A stretch of DNA of 64,000 nt from Ferrovibrio terrae (GCF_007197755.1 NZ_CP041636.1:3136001-3200000), one strand, 5' to 3'. Shown: positions 8,650 through 18,440, counted from the first letter of the stretch. Made by a program: numbers and translations. Notes: a model not told the origin generated them from the letters alone.

Positions 8650-9621
8650 ATGTCAGAAAAACCAGCCGGCACCGCGTTGGCCGTTGCCGGACTTGTGACC
8701 ACCGCGCTGCTCTGGGGCATGATGATCCCCATGACGCATGCCCTGGCGACCAGGCATCTCGATCCGTTCTTCGTCTCGGCGGTGCGCTATCTGATTCCGG
8801 CGCCGCTGCTGCTTGCGCTGGCGCTGATCTACGACCGCAAGTGGCCGTTCCGCGCTCCGATGCCCTGGGCCAGGGTACTGCAGCTTGGCGCCGCAATGGC
8901 GATGTTCTCGCTCTGCTTCACCATCGGCATCATGCTGTCGGAACCGGTGCGGGCCGCCATCGTGATGAGCGCCGGCCCGCTGGTGGCGGCGCTGCTCGCG
9001 AAGCTGATGTTGCGGGCACCGCTGGCGCGTGGCTTCTGGCCGGCGGCCATTGCGGCCATGGTCGGCGCAGCGCTGGTGGCGATGGATGCCGTGAAGGCGC
9101 GTGCTTCTGCACCGGGGGAGATTGCGTATCTGGGCGAAGGGCTGCTGGTCTGCGCCATGGTGCTGTGGAGCTGGTATTCGATGCGCGCGCAAAGCTGGCT
9201 CGCGCCACTCGGCTTCAGCCAGATGCGCATCACGCTGCTGAGTTCGCTGTCCGGCGGCCTGCTGATCTGCAGCCTGTTTGGTATCCTGGCCACGATGCAG
9301 CCCGACCGCCTGCCCACCGAACTGCCGGCAGCCTCGGCGATTGGCATGCTGCTCTGCATCGGGCTCGGCGGCGCGGGTATCGCCATCCTGTTCTGGAATT
9401 ATGGCGTCAGCCGCATCGGCGTGCCGGTTGCCACGCTGTATTCCAGCCTGGCACCGGTTTTCGCGGTGACGGTCTCGGCGCTGTTCTTTGGTGCCACCAT
9501 CACACTGCAGCAGGTTGCCGGCGGGATTCTCATCCTCGCCGGCATCCTGCGCATGCAGTGGATGCAGGTGCGTGCTGCCAGAGCGGCAGCCCGGGCGGCG
9601 GCGCGTCAGAAGATGGTATAA
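8650..9621 (+). CDS. EamA/DMT-superfamily permease
   Basis: A 323-residue integral membrane protein with two EamA repeats, each of about five membrane segments (first repeat from TALLWGMMIPMTHALATRH, second from GEGLLVCAMVLWSWYSMRA; the end of the second is LYSSLAPVFAVTVSALFFG). DMT permeases usually export metabolites or amino acids; the substrate is unknown. The gene lies 6 bp after the HCCA-like gene, so the isomerase and export genes form a unit. The C-terminal Ala/Arg-rich tail overlaps the 3' end of the opposing SDR gene by 16 bp. Confidence 0.85.
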   Translation: MSEKPAGTALAVAGLVTTALLWGMMIPMTHALATRHLDPFFVSAVRYLIPAPLLLALALIYDRKWPFRAPMPWARVLQLGAAMAMFSLCFTIGIMLSEPVRAAIVMSAGPLVAALLAKLMLRAPLARGFWPAAIAAMVGAALVAMDAVKARASAPGEIAYLGEGLLVCAMVLWSWYSMRAQSWLAPLGFSQMRITLLSSLSGGLLICSLFGILATMQPDRLPTELPAASAIGMLLCIGLGGAGIAILFWNYGVSRIGVPVATLYSSLAPVFAVTVSALFFGATITLQQVAGGILILAGILRMQWMQVRAARAAARAAARQKMV

Positions 9622-10391
9622 GCGCCGTCGATCACGAAACTGTCGCCGGTGTGATACTGGCTGGTGTCGCTCATGATATACGTGGCGATGCCGGCGAAAT
9701 CCGAACCCTGGCCCCAGCGCCGCACCGGAATGCGCGGCAGTACATTGCCGCTGAATTTCGGATCGGCCACGCCGGCCGCCGTCATCTCGGTCTCGATCCA
9801 GCCCGGCAGGATGGAATTCGCCGTCACGCCATAGCGCGCCATGCCAACGGCCAGGGCACGCACCAGCGAGAGCATCGCGCCTTTGCTGGCAGCGTATGAT
9901 TCGGCGCGCGCCGCGCCATGCACACCAGCCGTGCTGGCCATGCCCACGAGGCGCCCGCCGGCCTTGTCACCATTCTGGCTGCGCTCGACCATGTGGCGGG
10001 CGGCGGCACGCAGGGTGAAGAAGGCGCCATCGAGGTTGACCGAGAGCACGCGGCGCCATTCCTCGGTGCTGAGCTCATGGAAGACGGCGCGCTTCTGGCT
10101 GACGCCGGCATTGGCGAAGCAGCCGTCGATGCGGCCCATCTTTTTCAGTGCCTCGGCCATGGCGGTTTCAACCTGTGCTTCGTCGGCGACATTCACCTTC
10201 TGCACGAGAACCTTGCGGCCATAGGCGGAGAGTTTCTTTTCTGCAGCGGCATTCTTGTCGGGATTGCCGCCCCAGATCACCAGGTCGCAGCCGGCCTGTG
10301 CCATACCCTCGGCCATTCCCAAACCGATGCCGCCATTGCCGCCGGTGACAAGGGCAACCTTGCCGCTGAGATCGAAGCCTTTGCCGGCCAT
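9606..10391 (-). CDS. SDR-family NAD(P)-dependent oxidoreductase
   Basis: A 261-residue classical short-chain dehydrogenase. The cofactor motif is [15 protein letters not shown] (residues ~14-28), the NAG loop is FANAGVSQ, and the catalytic Ser/Tyr/Lys set is in MASTAGVHG and [10 protein letters not shown] (YxxxK). GGAGG lies six bases before the ATG at 10391, which fixes the start. Likely substrates are hydroxy/keto compounds such as 3-hydroxyacyl-CoA or sugar alcohols; sequence cannot decide. It is transcribed divergently from mccB, so the 162-bp gap probably holds both promoters. Confidence 0.9.
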   Translation of the reverse strand: MAGKGFDLSGKVALVTGGNGGIGLGMAEGMAQAGCDLVIWGGNPDKNAAAEKKLSAYGRKVLVQKVNVADEAQVETAMAEALKKMGRIDGCFANAGVSQKRAVFHELSTEEWRRVLSVNLDGAFFTLRAAARHMVERSQNGDKAGGRLVGMASTAGVHGAARAESYAASKGAMLSLVRALAVGMARYGVTANSILPGWIETEMTAAGVADPKFSGNVLPRIPVRRWGQGSDFAGIATYIMSDTSQYHTGDSFVIDGAYTIF

Positions 10392-10553
10392 GTTTCCTCC
10401 ATAGTTTTTGTCGATACAGTGAATAGACAGGGCGCGAAATTAACAGGTTGCCGCGGCTGCCGCATCCTTTTCCGCCGGTGCCCCTTGCAGGCATCCGGGG
10501 CGGCTGGCATGGTCAATGGCATCACCGTCCGAGAGCGAGAAACAGAACGCCCC

Positions 10554-12161
10554 ATGAGCGCGCTCACCAGCCAACTCGATACCCGTTCGGCCGCCTTCCG
10601 CGACAATGTCGCCCAGATGCAGGCACTGGTTGACGATCTGAAAGCCAAGGTCCGCCAGATCAAACTGGGCGGCGGCGACAAGGCGCGCGAGAAGCATCTC
10701 TCGCGCGGCAAGCTGCTGCCGCGTGACCGTGTGCGCACGCTGCTCGATCCCGGTTCGCCATTTCTTGAACTGAGCCAGTTCGCTGCTTACGACATGTATG
10801 GCGGCGACATCGCAGCCGCCGGCGTGATCACCGGTATCGGCCGGGTCAATGGCCGCGAATGCGTGATCGTGTGCAACGACGCCACGGTCAAGGGCGGCAC
10901 GTACTTTCCGATGACGGTGAAGAAGCATCTGCGGGCGCAGGAGATCGCGCTGCAGAACCGTCTGCCCTGCATCTACATGGTGGATTCCGGCGGCGCCAAC
11001 CTGCCGACCTGGGACGAGGTGTTCCCCGACAAGGAACATTTCGGCCGCATTTTCTACAATCAGGCCAACATGTCGGCCATCGGCATCCCGCAGATCGCCG
11101 TGGTGATGGGCAGCTGTACCGCAGGCGGCGCCTATGTGCCGGCGATGTCGGATGAGTCGATCATTGTCCGCAACCAGGGCACCATCTTCCTTGCTGGCCC
11201 GCCGCTGGTGAAAGCGGCCACTGGCGAAGTGGTGTCGGCCGAAGATCTCGGTGGCGCCGATGTGCATGCGCGCGTGTCAGGCGTCAGTGATCATTATGCG
11301 ATGAACGACGCCCATGCGCTGGGCCTCGCGCGCAATATCGTCGGCAATCTGAACACGGTGAAGCAGGTGTCGGGCGATGTGCGCGAGCCGAAGCCGCCGC
11401 GTTTCGATCCGGCAGAACTCTATGGCGTGATCCCGAAGGATGGCCGCGTTCCCTTCGACGTGCGAGAGATTATCGCGCGCATCGTGGACGATTCCGAACT
11501 GGACGAGTTCAAGAAGCTCTATGGCAGCACGCTGGTCTGCGGTTTCGCCCGCATCCACGGCTACCCGGTCGGCATCATCGCCAATAACGGCATCCTGTTC
11601 TCGGAAAGCTCGCTCAAGGGTGCGCATTTCATTGAGCTCTGCTGCCAGCGCAACATCCCGCTGGTCTTCCTGCAGAACATCACCGGCTTCATGGTCGGCA
11701 AGAAATACGAGTCCGGCGGCATTGCCAAGGATGGCGCCAAGCTGGTGACGGCGGTCTCAACCGCACGCGTGCCGAAGTTTACGGTCATCATCGGCGGCTC
11801 CTACGGTGCCGGCAATTACGGCATGTGCGGCCGGGCCTACAGCCCGCGCCTGCTGTTCATGTGGCCGAATGCCCGTATCTCGGTGATGGGCGGTGAGCAG
11901 GCGGCCAGCGTTCTGGCGACCGTGAAGCGCGACGGCATCGAAGCCGGCGGTGGCAACTGGTCAAAGGACGAGGAAGAAGCCTTCAAGAACCCGATCCGCA
12001 CGCAGTACGATCGCCAGGGCCATCCGTACTATGCCTCGGCGCGGCTGTGGGATGACGGTATCATCGACCCGGTCGACACTCGCATGGTGCTGGCATTGGG
12101 TCTGAGCGCTGCGCATAACGCACCCATCGAGCCGACGAAGTTCGGCGTGTTCCGGATGTGA
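10554..12161 (+). CDS. mccB: Methylcrotonoyl-CoA carboxylase, beta (carboxyltransferase) subunit
   Basis: A 535-residue biotin-dependent carboxyltransferase, the normal size for MCC beta. It transfers carboxyl from biotin to 3-methylcrotonyl-CoA, giving 3-methylglutaconyl-CoA. Diagnostic stretches are [51 protein letters not shown] and the second crotonase-like half [17 protein letters not shown] with [13 protein letters not shown]. The ATG at 10554 was chosen because the family starts near there; the open frame extends further upstream with no homology. The next gene begins 9 bp downstream. Confidence 0.95.
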   Translation: MSALTSQLDTRSAAFRDNVAQMQALVDDLKAKVRQIKLGGGDKAREKHLSRGKLLPRDRVRTLLDPGSPFLELSQFAAYDMYGGDIAAAGVITGIGRVNGRECVIVCNDATVKGGTYFPMTVKKHLRAQEIALQNRLPCIYMVDSGGANLPTWDEVFPDKEHFGRIFYNQANMSAIGIPQIAVVMGSCTAGGAYVPAMSDESIIVRNQGTIFLAGPPLVKAATGEVVSAEDLGGADVHARVSGVSDHYAMNDAHALGLARNIVGNLNTVKQVSGDVREPKPPRFDPAELYGVIPKDGRVPFDVREIIARIVDDSELDEFKKLYGSTLVCGFARIHGYPVGIIANNGILFSESSLKGAHFIELCCQRNIPLVFLQNITGFMVGKKYESGGIAKDGAKLVTAVSTARVPKFTVIIGGSYGAGNYGMCGRAYSPRLLFMWPNARISVMGGEQAASVLATVKRDGIEAGGGNWSKDEEEAFKNPIRTQYDRQGHPYYASARLWDDGIIDPVDTRMVLALGLSAAHNAPIEPTKFGVFRM

Positions 12162-12170
12162 GGCAGCGCC

Positions 12171-12962
12171 ATGACTGATCAGATCGTACTACTCGATATC
12201 GATCCGCGCGGCGTCGCCACGGTGACGCTGAACCGGCCGCAGATTCACAACGCATTCAATGACGATGTCATTCTGACACTGACGAAAATCTGGGATGACC
12301 TTGCCGCTCGTTCCGATGTGCGCGTCGTGGTCATGAAGGGCGCGGGCAAGAGTTTTTCAGCTGGCGGTGATCTCGACTGGATGCGCAAATCCGGCCAGGC
12401 CACGCCCGAGCAAAACCGTGCCAGCACCATGAATATGGCGCGCATGCTGAAGAAGCTGAACGACTTGCCGCAGGCGACGCTCGCGCTCGTCCACGGCAAC
12501 TGCATGGCCGGTGGCACCGGTCTGGCCTCGGCAGCCGATATCGTGGTGGCGACCGGGGGCGCGCAATTCGCACTGACCGAAGTGCGGCTCGGCCTGACCC
12601 CGGCGACCATTTCACCTTATGTGGTGGCGGCCATGGGGCAGCGTCAGGCGCGGCGCTATTTTCTCACTGCCGAACGCTTCACTGCTGACGAGGCCTGTCG
12701 CATCGGCCTGATCCATGAGGTGGTGGCCGACGAGGGCGCGCTGGAAACCCGCGGTATCGAGATGGTGAGTATGCTGCTGCAGGGTGCGCCGGGTGCGATC
12801 CGCGACAGCAAGCTGCTGGTTGGCCGCGTGGCCGGTCGCAGCGTGGATGAAGAGGTGATGCAGTTCACTGCACAGAATATCGCCGACCGCCGCGCCAGCG
12901 CGGAAGGCCAGGAGGGTCTGGCGGCCTTCTTCGACAAGCGCAAGCCGAACTGGGCGAAGTAG
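12171..12962 (+). CDS. liuC: Methylglutaconyl-CoA hydratase (enoyl-CoA hydratase family)
   Basis: A 263-residue crotonase-fold enzyme. The oxyanion-hole blocks are GKSFSAGGDLDWMRK (residues ~60-75) and HGNCMAGGTGLASAADIV (~108-125), and the EVRLGLTP block follows. The SAGGDLDWM form is typical of LiuC/AtuE hydratases, which hydrate 3-methylglutaconyl-CoA to HMG-CoA. Its position between the two MCC subunit genes supports that reaction directly. A different crotonase (isohexenylglutaconyl-CoA hydratase) is possible but the acyclic-terpene genes are not here. Confidence 0.88.
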   Translation: MTDQIVLLDIDPRGVATVTLNRPQIHNAFNDDVILTLTKIWDDLAARSDVRVVVMKGAGKSFSAGGDLDWMRKSGQATPEQNRASTMNMARMLKKLNDLPQATLALVHGNCMAGGTGLASAADIVVATGGAQFALTEVRLGLTPATISPYVVAAMGQRQARRYFLTAERFTADEACRIGLIHEVVADEGALETRGIEMVSMLLQGAPGAIRDSKLLVGRVAGRSVDEEVMQFTAQNIADRRASAEGQEGLAAFFDKRKPNWAK

Positions 12963-12976
12963 AGAGGCTGGGCAAC

Positions 12977-14995
12977 GTGTTCCGCAAGATTCTGATTGCC
13001 AATCGCGGCGAAATTGCCTGCCGGGTCATCCGCACCGCCAGAAGCATGGGCGTGGCGACGGTTGCGGTCTATTCCGATGCCGATGCCAATGCACGGCATG
13101 TGGCGATGGCCGACGAAGCTGTGCATATCGGTCCCGCTCCGGTGCGCGAAAGCTACCTGCTGCCCGACCGCATCATCGAAGCCGCCAAACGCACCGGTGC
13201 GCAGGCGATCCATCCGGGCTACGGCTTCCTCTCTGAAAATGCCGCCTTCGCCAGGGCGTGCAAGGAAGCCGGGCTGGTCTTCATTGGTCCGCCACCCTCG
13301 GCGATCGAGGCGATGGGCCTGAAGGGCGCCGCCAAGGCGCTGATGGAAAAGGCCAGGGTTCCGGTCGTGCCGGGCTATCACGGTGACGACCAGACGCCTG
13401 AGCTGCTGGCGAAGGAGGCCGAACGCATCGGCTATCCAGTGCTGATCAAGGCGGTGGCGGGCGGCGGCGGGAAGGGCATGCGCCGCGTCGACAGTGCCAG
13501 GGAATTCGCTGCAGCTCTGGCCGGCGCGCAGCGCGAAGCCGCCAATGCCTTTGGCGACCAGAAGGTGTTGTTGGAAAAATACCTGATCAAGCCGCGCCAT
13601 ATCGAAATCCAGGTCTTCGCTGACAGTCTTGGCAATGCCGTGCATCTGTTCGAGCGCGACTGCTCGGTGCAGCGCCGCCATCAGAAGGTGCTGGAAGAGG
13701 CCCCGGCGCCGGGCATGCCGCCAGAGATGCGCAAGGCGATGGGCGATGCGGCCGTGGCTGCCGCCAAGGCGATCGGTTATGTCGGCGCCGGCACGGTGGA
13801 GTTCATCGCCGATGTCTCGGATGGACTTCGGCCCGACCGCTTCTACTTCATGGAAATGAACACACGCCTGCAGGTCGAGCATCCGGTAACCGAAATGATC
13901 ACCGGGCAGGATCTGGTGGCCTGGCAGCTGGGCGTGGCTGCCGGCGGCAAACTGCCGCTGGCGCAGGACCAGCTGAAAATCACCGGCCATGCGGTGGAAG
14001 CCCGTATCTACGCGGAAGATCCGCAGAAGAATTTCCTGCCCTCCGTCGGCACGCTGCATCGCCTGCGCGCGCCGGCAGAGGATACCCATGTACGCGTCGA
14101 TACCGGCGTGCGCGAAGGCGACTCTGTCACGCCGTTCTACGATCCGATGATCGCCAAGCTGATCGTCTGGGATGCTGACCGCACCTCGGCTTTACGCCGC
14201 ATGCGGCAGGCGCTGGGTGAATATCAGATCGCCGGTGTCACCACGAACACGACTTTCCTGATCGAACTGGTCAGCCACCACGCCTTTGTCGGCGGCGATC
14301 TGGATACCGGATTCATCGAACGCTTCCGCGCCGATCTGCTGCCGCCGATTGAACCGGCACCCATTCATGTGCTGGCGCTGGCGGCTCTCGCCGTGACGCT
14401 GGAGCGTCGTGCATCTGTGACGCAGGCAGCCAGCAAGAGTGGCGATCCGTGGTCGCCGTGGTCCGCAGTCGATGGCTGGCGTCTGAACGATCAGGGCTGG
14501 GACGAGTTGCTGATGCGCGAGCGCGACAGCGACATCCTATGCCGCATCGAATACCTGTCCGGTGGTGCGCTGCGCGTGCATGCCCGCGATGCCGAAACCG
14601 TTGTGCAGGGCGTGATCGACAGCGAAGGCGGACTTGATGCCGTGATCGACGGCCGTCGCCAGCGCGCCGGCATCGTGCGTCGTGACGACGATCTGGTGGT
14701 ACTGCTGCCGGGTGAAACGCATCGCCTGTCGATTATCGATCCGCGCGCCGCCGGCGATCTGGATGAAGCCGGCAGTGGCCTGCTGAACGCGCCGATGCCT
14801 GGCAAGATCGTGCAGGTCCTGGTGGAAGAAGGCGCCAGCGTCGAGAAAGGCCAGCCGCTGATGATCCTGGAAGCGATGAAGATGGAACACACCATTTCCG
14901 CGCCGGGCAGGGGCAAGGTCGCCAAGGTGAACTTCAAGGCCGGCGAGCAGGTACCGGAAGGCGCGTCGCTGCTGCAGATCGAGGCGGAGGGCTGA
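12977..14995 (+). CDS. mccA: Methylcrotonoyl-CoA carboxylase, alpha (biotin carboxylase/BCCP) subunit
   Basis: A 672-residue protein with, in order, a biotin carboxylase domain (FRKILIANRGEIACRVIRTA at the N-terminus; ATP-grasp VAGGGGKGMR; the MEMNTRLQVEHPVTE core), a BT/linker region at ~460-590, and a C-terminal biotinyl domain with the EAMKMEH motif, biotin Lys about residue 635. It carboxylates biotin using ATP and bicarbonate and pairs with MccB. The start is a GTG at 12977; it gives the canonical N-terminus. It lies 14 bp after liuC and 2 bp before mvaB. Confidence 0.95.
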   Translation: MFRKILIANRGEIACRVIRTARSMGVATVAVYSDADANARHVAMADEAVHIGPAPVRESYLLPDRIIEAAKRTGAQAIHPGYGFLSENAAFARACKEAGLVFIGPPPSAIEAMGLKGAAKALMEKARVPVVPGYHGDDQTPELLAKEAERIGYPVLIKAVAGGGGKGMRRVDSAREFAAALAGAQREAANAFGDQKVLLEKYLIKPRHIEIQVFADSLGNAVHLFERDCSVQRRHQKVLEEAPAPGMPPEMRKAMGDAAVAAAKAIGYVGAGTVEFIADVSDGLRPDRFYFMEMNTRLQVEHPVTEMITGQDLVAWQLGVAAGGKLPLAQDQLKITGHAVEARIYAEDPQKNFLPSVGTLHRLRAPAEDTHVRVDTGVREGDSVTPFYDPMIAKLIVWDADRTSALRRMRQALGEYQIAGVTTNTTFLIELVSHHAFVGGDLDTGFIERFRADLLPPIEPAPIHVLALAALAVTLERRASVTQAASKSGDPWSPWSAVDGWRLNDQGWDELLMRERDSDILCRIEYLSGGALRVHARDAETVVQGVIDSEGGLDAVIDGRRQRAGIVRRDDDLVVLLPGETHRLSIIDPRAAGDLDEAGSGLLNAPMPGKIVQVLVEEGASVEKGQPLMILEAMKMEHTISAPGRGKVAKVNFKAGEQVPEGASLLQIEAEG

Positions 14996-14997
14996 GT

Positions 14998-15903
14998 ATG
15001 GCGCTGCCCACAAGAGTTACACTCTGGGAAGCCGGTCCGCGCGATGGCCTGCAGAACGAACCCGGCGTGGTGTCGACCGAGGTGAAGGTCGAACTGATTG
15101 ACCGCCTTGTCGATTGCGGCGTGACGCATATCGAAGCGACCAGCTTCGTGTCACCGAAATGGGTGCCGCAGATGGGGGACCATGAGGCGGTGATGGCGCA
15201 GATGAAGCGCCGTCCGGGTGTGACCTATCAGGTGCTGACGCCGAACATGAAGGGCTATGAAGGTGCGCGCGCCGCCGGCGCCGAGGCGATCGGCGTGTTC
15301 GCCGCTGCCAGCGAGAGCTTCTCGAAAAAGAACATCAACTGCAGCATCGAGGAAAGCATCGAGCGCTTCCGCCCGGTGGTGGAGGCCGCGAAGCGTGATG
15401 GCGTGAAGGTGCGTGGTTTCGTCTCGGTTGTGGTCGGCTGTCCCTTCGAGGGCGATATCGCCCCGGAGCAGACGGCGAAGGTGACCAAGCAGCTTTACGA
15501 TCTCGGCTGCGACGATATCGGCCTGGGCGACACTATCGGCGTCGGCACACCGGCCAAGGTGAAACGCATGATCGAGGCCTGCGCCAAACTGGTGCCGCTG
15601 GAAAAACTGGGCGGTCATTTCCACGACACCTATGGACAGGCGCTGGCCAATACGCTGGCCGCGCTTGAATGTGGTCTCGCGCGGCATGATGCATCAGTGG
15701 CCGGCCTCGGCGGCTGCCCTTATGCGCCGGGCGCCACCGGTAACGTCGCCACCGAGGACGTCGTCTACATGCTGGACGGCATGGAGATCGAAACCGGTAT
15801 CGACCTGAAGAAGCTGGTGCAGACCGCCTGGTGGATTTCCGACCGGCTGGGCCGACCGCCAGCCTCGCGCGTGGCCCGCGCCCTCAAGTCGAAATGCCTG
15901 TGA
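14998..15903 (+). CDS. mvaB: Hydroxymethylglutaryl-CoA lyase
   Basis: A 301-residue HMGL-like TIM barrel. It cleaves HMG-CoA to acetoacetate and acetyl-CoA, the last step of leucine breakdown. The N-terminal EAGPRDGLQNE holds the catalytic Arg/Asp, GGHFHDTYGQALANT the metal-binding His pair, and GLGGCPYAPGATGNVATED the flexible loop with the catalytic Cys. Length is standard. It is the last of the mccB-liuC-mccA-mvaB run. No CoA-transferase for acetoacetate is visible in the window. Confidence 0.95.
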   Translation: MALPTRVTLWEAGPRDGLQNEPGVVSTEVKVELIDRLVDCGVTHIEATSFVSPKWVPQMGDHEAVMAQMKRRPGVTYQVLTPNMKGYEGARAAGAEAIGVFAAASESFSKKNINCSIEESIERFRPVVEAAKRDGVKVRGFVSVVVGCPFEGDIAPEQTAKVTKQLYDLGCDDIGLGDTIGVGTPAKVKRMIEACAKLVPLEKLGGHFHDTYGQALANTLAALECGLARHDASVAGLGGCPYAPGATGNVATEDVVYMLDGMEIETGIDLKKLVQTAWWISDRLGRPPASRVARALKSKCL

Positions 15904-15925
15904 GCCAAGAAGGTATGAGCCCGTC

Positions 15926-16345
15926 GTGCCGGTCCATCTGCTGAAAATCGCCGTCGGCATCGACAGCATCGAACATTTCCAGGAGCGCATGAAGGTCCGT
16001 CGCAAGGCCGGGAAGACCTTCACGCATTATACGCGCCATATGCCCAAGCGGTCAGAAGAGGTGCTGGACGGCGGCTCGCTCTACTGGATCGTCAAGGGCC
16101 ATATCGCTGTGCGCTGCCCCATCGTCGGCCTGGAAGAGGCCGTGCTGGAGAACAAGGGGCCACACTGCGGTATCGTGATGAAGACGCAACTGATCCCGGT
16201 GCTGCCGCTGCCGCGCCGGCCGCACCAGGGCTGGCGTTATCTCGAAGCCGAAGATGCCCCGCCCGATGTCGCGACTGCAGGTAAGGGCACCGACAAACTG
16301 CCGCCGAAGCTGCTGGCCGAGTTGCGCGATCTCGGTTTGCTGTAA
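15926..16345 (+). CDS. DUF1489 family protein
   Basis: A 139-residue soluble protein matching the DUF1489 family, which is found mainly in Alphaproteobacteria (PVHLLKIAVGIDSIEHF at the N-terminus; LDGGSLYWIVKGHIAVRCPI; PRRPHQGWRYLEAEDAPPD). The GTG at 15926 gives the usual MPVHL start; the ATG eleven bases upstream is in another frame. The family has no established function. It lies 22 bp after mvaB and ahead of mipZ. Confidence 0.85.
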   Translation: MPVHLLKIAVGIDSIEHFQERMKVRRKAGKTFTHYTRHMPKRSEEVLDGGSLYWIVKGHIAVRCPIVGLEEAVLENKGPHCGIVMKTQLIPVLPLPRRPHQGWRYLEAEDAPPDVATAGKGTDKLPPKLLAELRDLGLL

Positions 16346-16381
16346 TACCAAAGCCTGTATTTTCCAGTTGGGTGATTCGAT

Positions 16382-17206
16382 ATGACCGTTCAGCGGCCGC
16401 GCATCATTGTCGTCGGCAACGAAAAGGGCGGTTCTGGCAAGTCGACCACGTCGATGCATATCCTGATCGCCCTGCTGCTCGAGGGCGGTCGGATCGCCGC
16501 CATCGATCTGGATGGCAAGCAGCGCACGCTGACGCGGTATCTGGAAAACCGGCGCGCCTTCATCACCAGGCATAACCTGCGGCTGGCGATGCCTGACTAT
16601 CGCGTGATCATCGAAAGCGAACTGGGCGTGAAGGCCGATGCAGCGGCGGAGGAGGCGGCGCAGTTCGCCGCCACGGTTGACGAGCTTTCCGCACAGCATG
16701 ACTTTATTCTGGTGGACTGCCCGGGCAGCGACACAAATCTCGCCCGCATCGGCCATTCCTATGCCGATCTGCTGGTGACGCCGGTAAATGACAGTTTCAT
16801 AGATGTGGATTTGCTGGCCAGCGTCGACCCGGACACGCTCAAGGTGATCAAACCGAGTCGATATGCCGTTATGGTTTGGGAACAGCGCAAGCAGAGATTC
16901 GCGCGCGACCGCCAGAACGTCGACTGGGTCGTGATCCGCAACCGGCTGTCGCATCTCGATGCACGCAACAAGCGTAATGTCGGTCACGTACTTGAATCGC
17001 TGGAGAAGCGGATCGGCTTCCGTTTTCTGCCTGGCTTGTCGGAACGTGTTATTTTCCGCGAACTTTTCCTCAGCGGACTGACTTTGATGGACCTCGATCG
17101 GGCAGGACCGCAGGGCACGTCAGCGGGCCTGAGCATGGCGCAGGCCGCAGCACGGCAGGAAGTGCGCGCGCTGTTGCTTGGTCTGAATTTGATAACTGCG
17201 GACTGA
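16382..17206 (+). CDS. mipZ: Division-plane positioning ATPase MipZ
   Basis: A 274-residue ParA/MinD-type ATPase. The deviant Walker A motif is GNEKGGSGKSTTSMH near residues 12-26; the Walker B region is DFILVDCPGSDTNLAR. The shape PSWIRNRLSHLDARNKRNV-like (VIRNRLSHLDARNKRN here) and length match MipZ, which binds ParB at the origin region and inhibits FtsZ so that division occurs at midcell. MipZ is characteristic of Alphaproteobacteria and is one of the best taxonomic pointers in this window. No parAB genes are adjacent. Confidence 0.9.
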   Translation: MTVQRPRIIVVGNEKGGSGKSTTSMHILIALLLEGGRIAAIDLDGKQRTLTRYLENRRAFITRHNLRLAMPDYRVIIESELGVKADAAAEEAAQFAATVDELSAQHDFILVDCPGSDTNLARIGHSYADLLVTPVNDSFIDVDLLASVDPDTLKVIKPSRYAVMVWEQRKQRFARDRQNVDWVVIRNRLSHLDARNKRNVGHVLESLEKRIGFRFLPGLSERVIFRELFLSGLTLMDLDRAGPQGTSAGLSMAQAAARQEVRALLLGLNLITAD

Positions 17207-17266
17207 ATTGCCTGAAACCGCGGCATGCTGCACTGCACAAGCGGATTTTTTGCGACCACAAGATAT

Positions 17267-17285
17267 GGAAAGCGGGCCGCTTTCC
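17267..17285. promoter_or_regulatory. Perfect 9-1-9 inverted repeat upstream of the TTT operon
   Basis: GGAAAGCGG, one base, CCGCTTTCC forms a perfect palindrome in the 159-bp gap between mipZ and the TTT receptor gene. No T-run follows on the + strand, so it is a poor intrinsic terminator. A repressor or activator site for the transport operon, or an mRNA-end hairpin for mipZ, are both possible. Confidence 0.45.
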
Positions 17286-17365
17286 CTTGGAGGAGGCTGC
17301 CTATCTGTGCTTTAACGAGCCTGCTATTCGGGCTTGATCCGACCGTATTTTACAGGGGAGAAAAC

Positions 17366-18340
17366 ATGAAGACGACACTTTCGCTGCTCGCCGGTGCCGC
17401 ATTGATCCTGACCGGCACTGCGGTCCAGGCCCAGGACTTTCCGAACAAGACCGTCACGATGGTGGTGCCCTTCGCCGCCGGTGGTCCGACCGACACCGTC
17501 GCCCGTCTGATCGGTCAGTCGATGGGCACGGCGCTGAAGCAGCAGGTCATCGTCGAAAACGTTGGCGGCGCCGGCGGTACGCTGGGTGCCGGCCGCGTTG
17601 CCCGCGCAGCCCCGGATGGCTACACCGTGCTGCTGCATCACATCGGTCATGCCACCAGCGCCACGCTGTATCGCAAGCTGCCCTATGACACCATCAACGA
17701 TTTTGAGTCGATCGGCCTCGTCACCGACGTGCCGATGACCATCGTCGCCAAGAAGGATCTTCCGCCGAAGGACTTCAAGGAACTGATCACCTATGTGCAG
17801 CAGCAGAAGGACAAGGTGTCCTACGGCAATGCCGGCGTGGGTGCGGCCTCGCATCTCTGCGGCCTGATGTTCATGAGCGCGCTGAAGACCCAGATGACCA
17901 CCGTGGCCTATAAGGGCACCGGCCCGGCCATGAACGACCTGCTGGGCGGTCAGATTGATCTGATGTGCGACCAGACCACCAACACCACCGGTCAGATCAA
18001 GGGCGGCAAGATCAAGGCCTATGCCGTCACCACCAAGACCCGCGTGCCGTCGCTGCCCGACCTGCCGACCATGGACGAAGCTGGCATGAAGGGCTTTGAA
18101 GTGTCGATCTGGCACGGCATGTACGCTCCGAAGGGGACGCCGAAGGCCGCGATCGACAAGCTGAGCGACGCGCTGAAGGTTGCGCTGAAGGACCCGATGG
18201 TCGTGCAGCGCTTCGCCGAACTCGGCACGGAGCCGGTGGCGCAGGATCGCGCGACCCCGGCGGCGCTGAGTGCGCATCTGAAGGCTGAGATCGCCAAATG
18301 GGCGCCGGTCATCAAAGCCGCCGGCGAATACGCCGACTGA
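17366..18340 (+). CDS. tctC: Tripartite tricarboxylate transporter receptor (Bug/TctC family)
   Basis: A 324-residue periplasmic binding protein. A Sec signal peptide covers residues 1-23 (MKTTLSLLAGAALILTGTAVQA-Q), and the mature part begins with the Bug signature DFPNKTVTMVVPFAAGGPTD; NGVGAASHLCGL-like and YKGTGPAMNDLLGGQIDLM blocks follow. The ATG at 17366 has GGGGAG upstream; longer in-frame starts lack this and would bury the signal peptide. It should deliver a carboxylate-type ligand to TctAB encoded just downstream. The ligand is not known. Confidence 0.9.
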   Translation: MKTTLSLLAGAALILTGTAVQAQDFPNKTVTMVVPFAAGGPTDTVARLIGQSMGTALKQQVIVENVGGAGGTLGAGRVARAAPDGYTVLLHHIGHATSATLYRKLPYDTINDFESIGLVTDVPMTIVAKKDLPPKDFKELITYVQQQKDKVSYGNAGVGAASHLCGLMFMSALKTQMTTVAYKGTGPAMNDLLGGQIDLMCDQTTNTTGQIKGGKIKAYAVTTKTRVPSLPDLPTMDEAGMKGFEVSIWHGMYAPKGTPKAAIDKLSDALKVALKDPMVVQRFAELGTEPVAQDRATPAALSAHLKAEIAKWAPVIKAAGEYAD

Positions 18341-18366
18341 TCGTCGTATAGCATTCGCGTAAACTT

Positions 18367-18401
18367 GGGGCGTCCCGCCTTTTTCCGGCGGGGCGCCCCT
18401 T
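18367..18401 (+). terminator. GC-rich hairpin between receptor and TctB genes
   Basis: A stem of about 13 pairs (GGGGCGTCCCGCC with GGCGGGGCGCCCC, one G-T pair) surrounds a T-rich loop. Only two T residues follow, so termination would be partial. Such intercistronic hairpins often protect the receptor mRNA and let the binding protein be made in excess over the permease; that role is inferred. Confidence 0.6.
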
Positions 18402-18440
18402 GTACAAAGTCTGCCAGTCAGTTGTGTACAGGGGGAGAAA

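Noticed and set aside
9918..10553. N-terminal extension of mccB upstream of 10554
   Set aside because: The frame is open for over 200 codons but overlaps the SDR gene on the other strand and has no homology; MCC beta normally starts at 10554.
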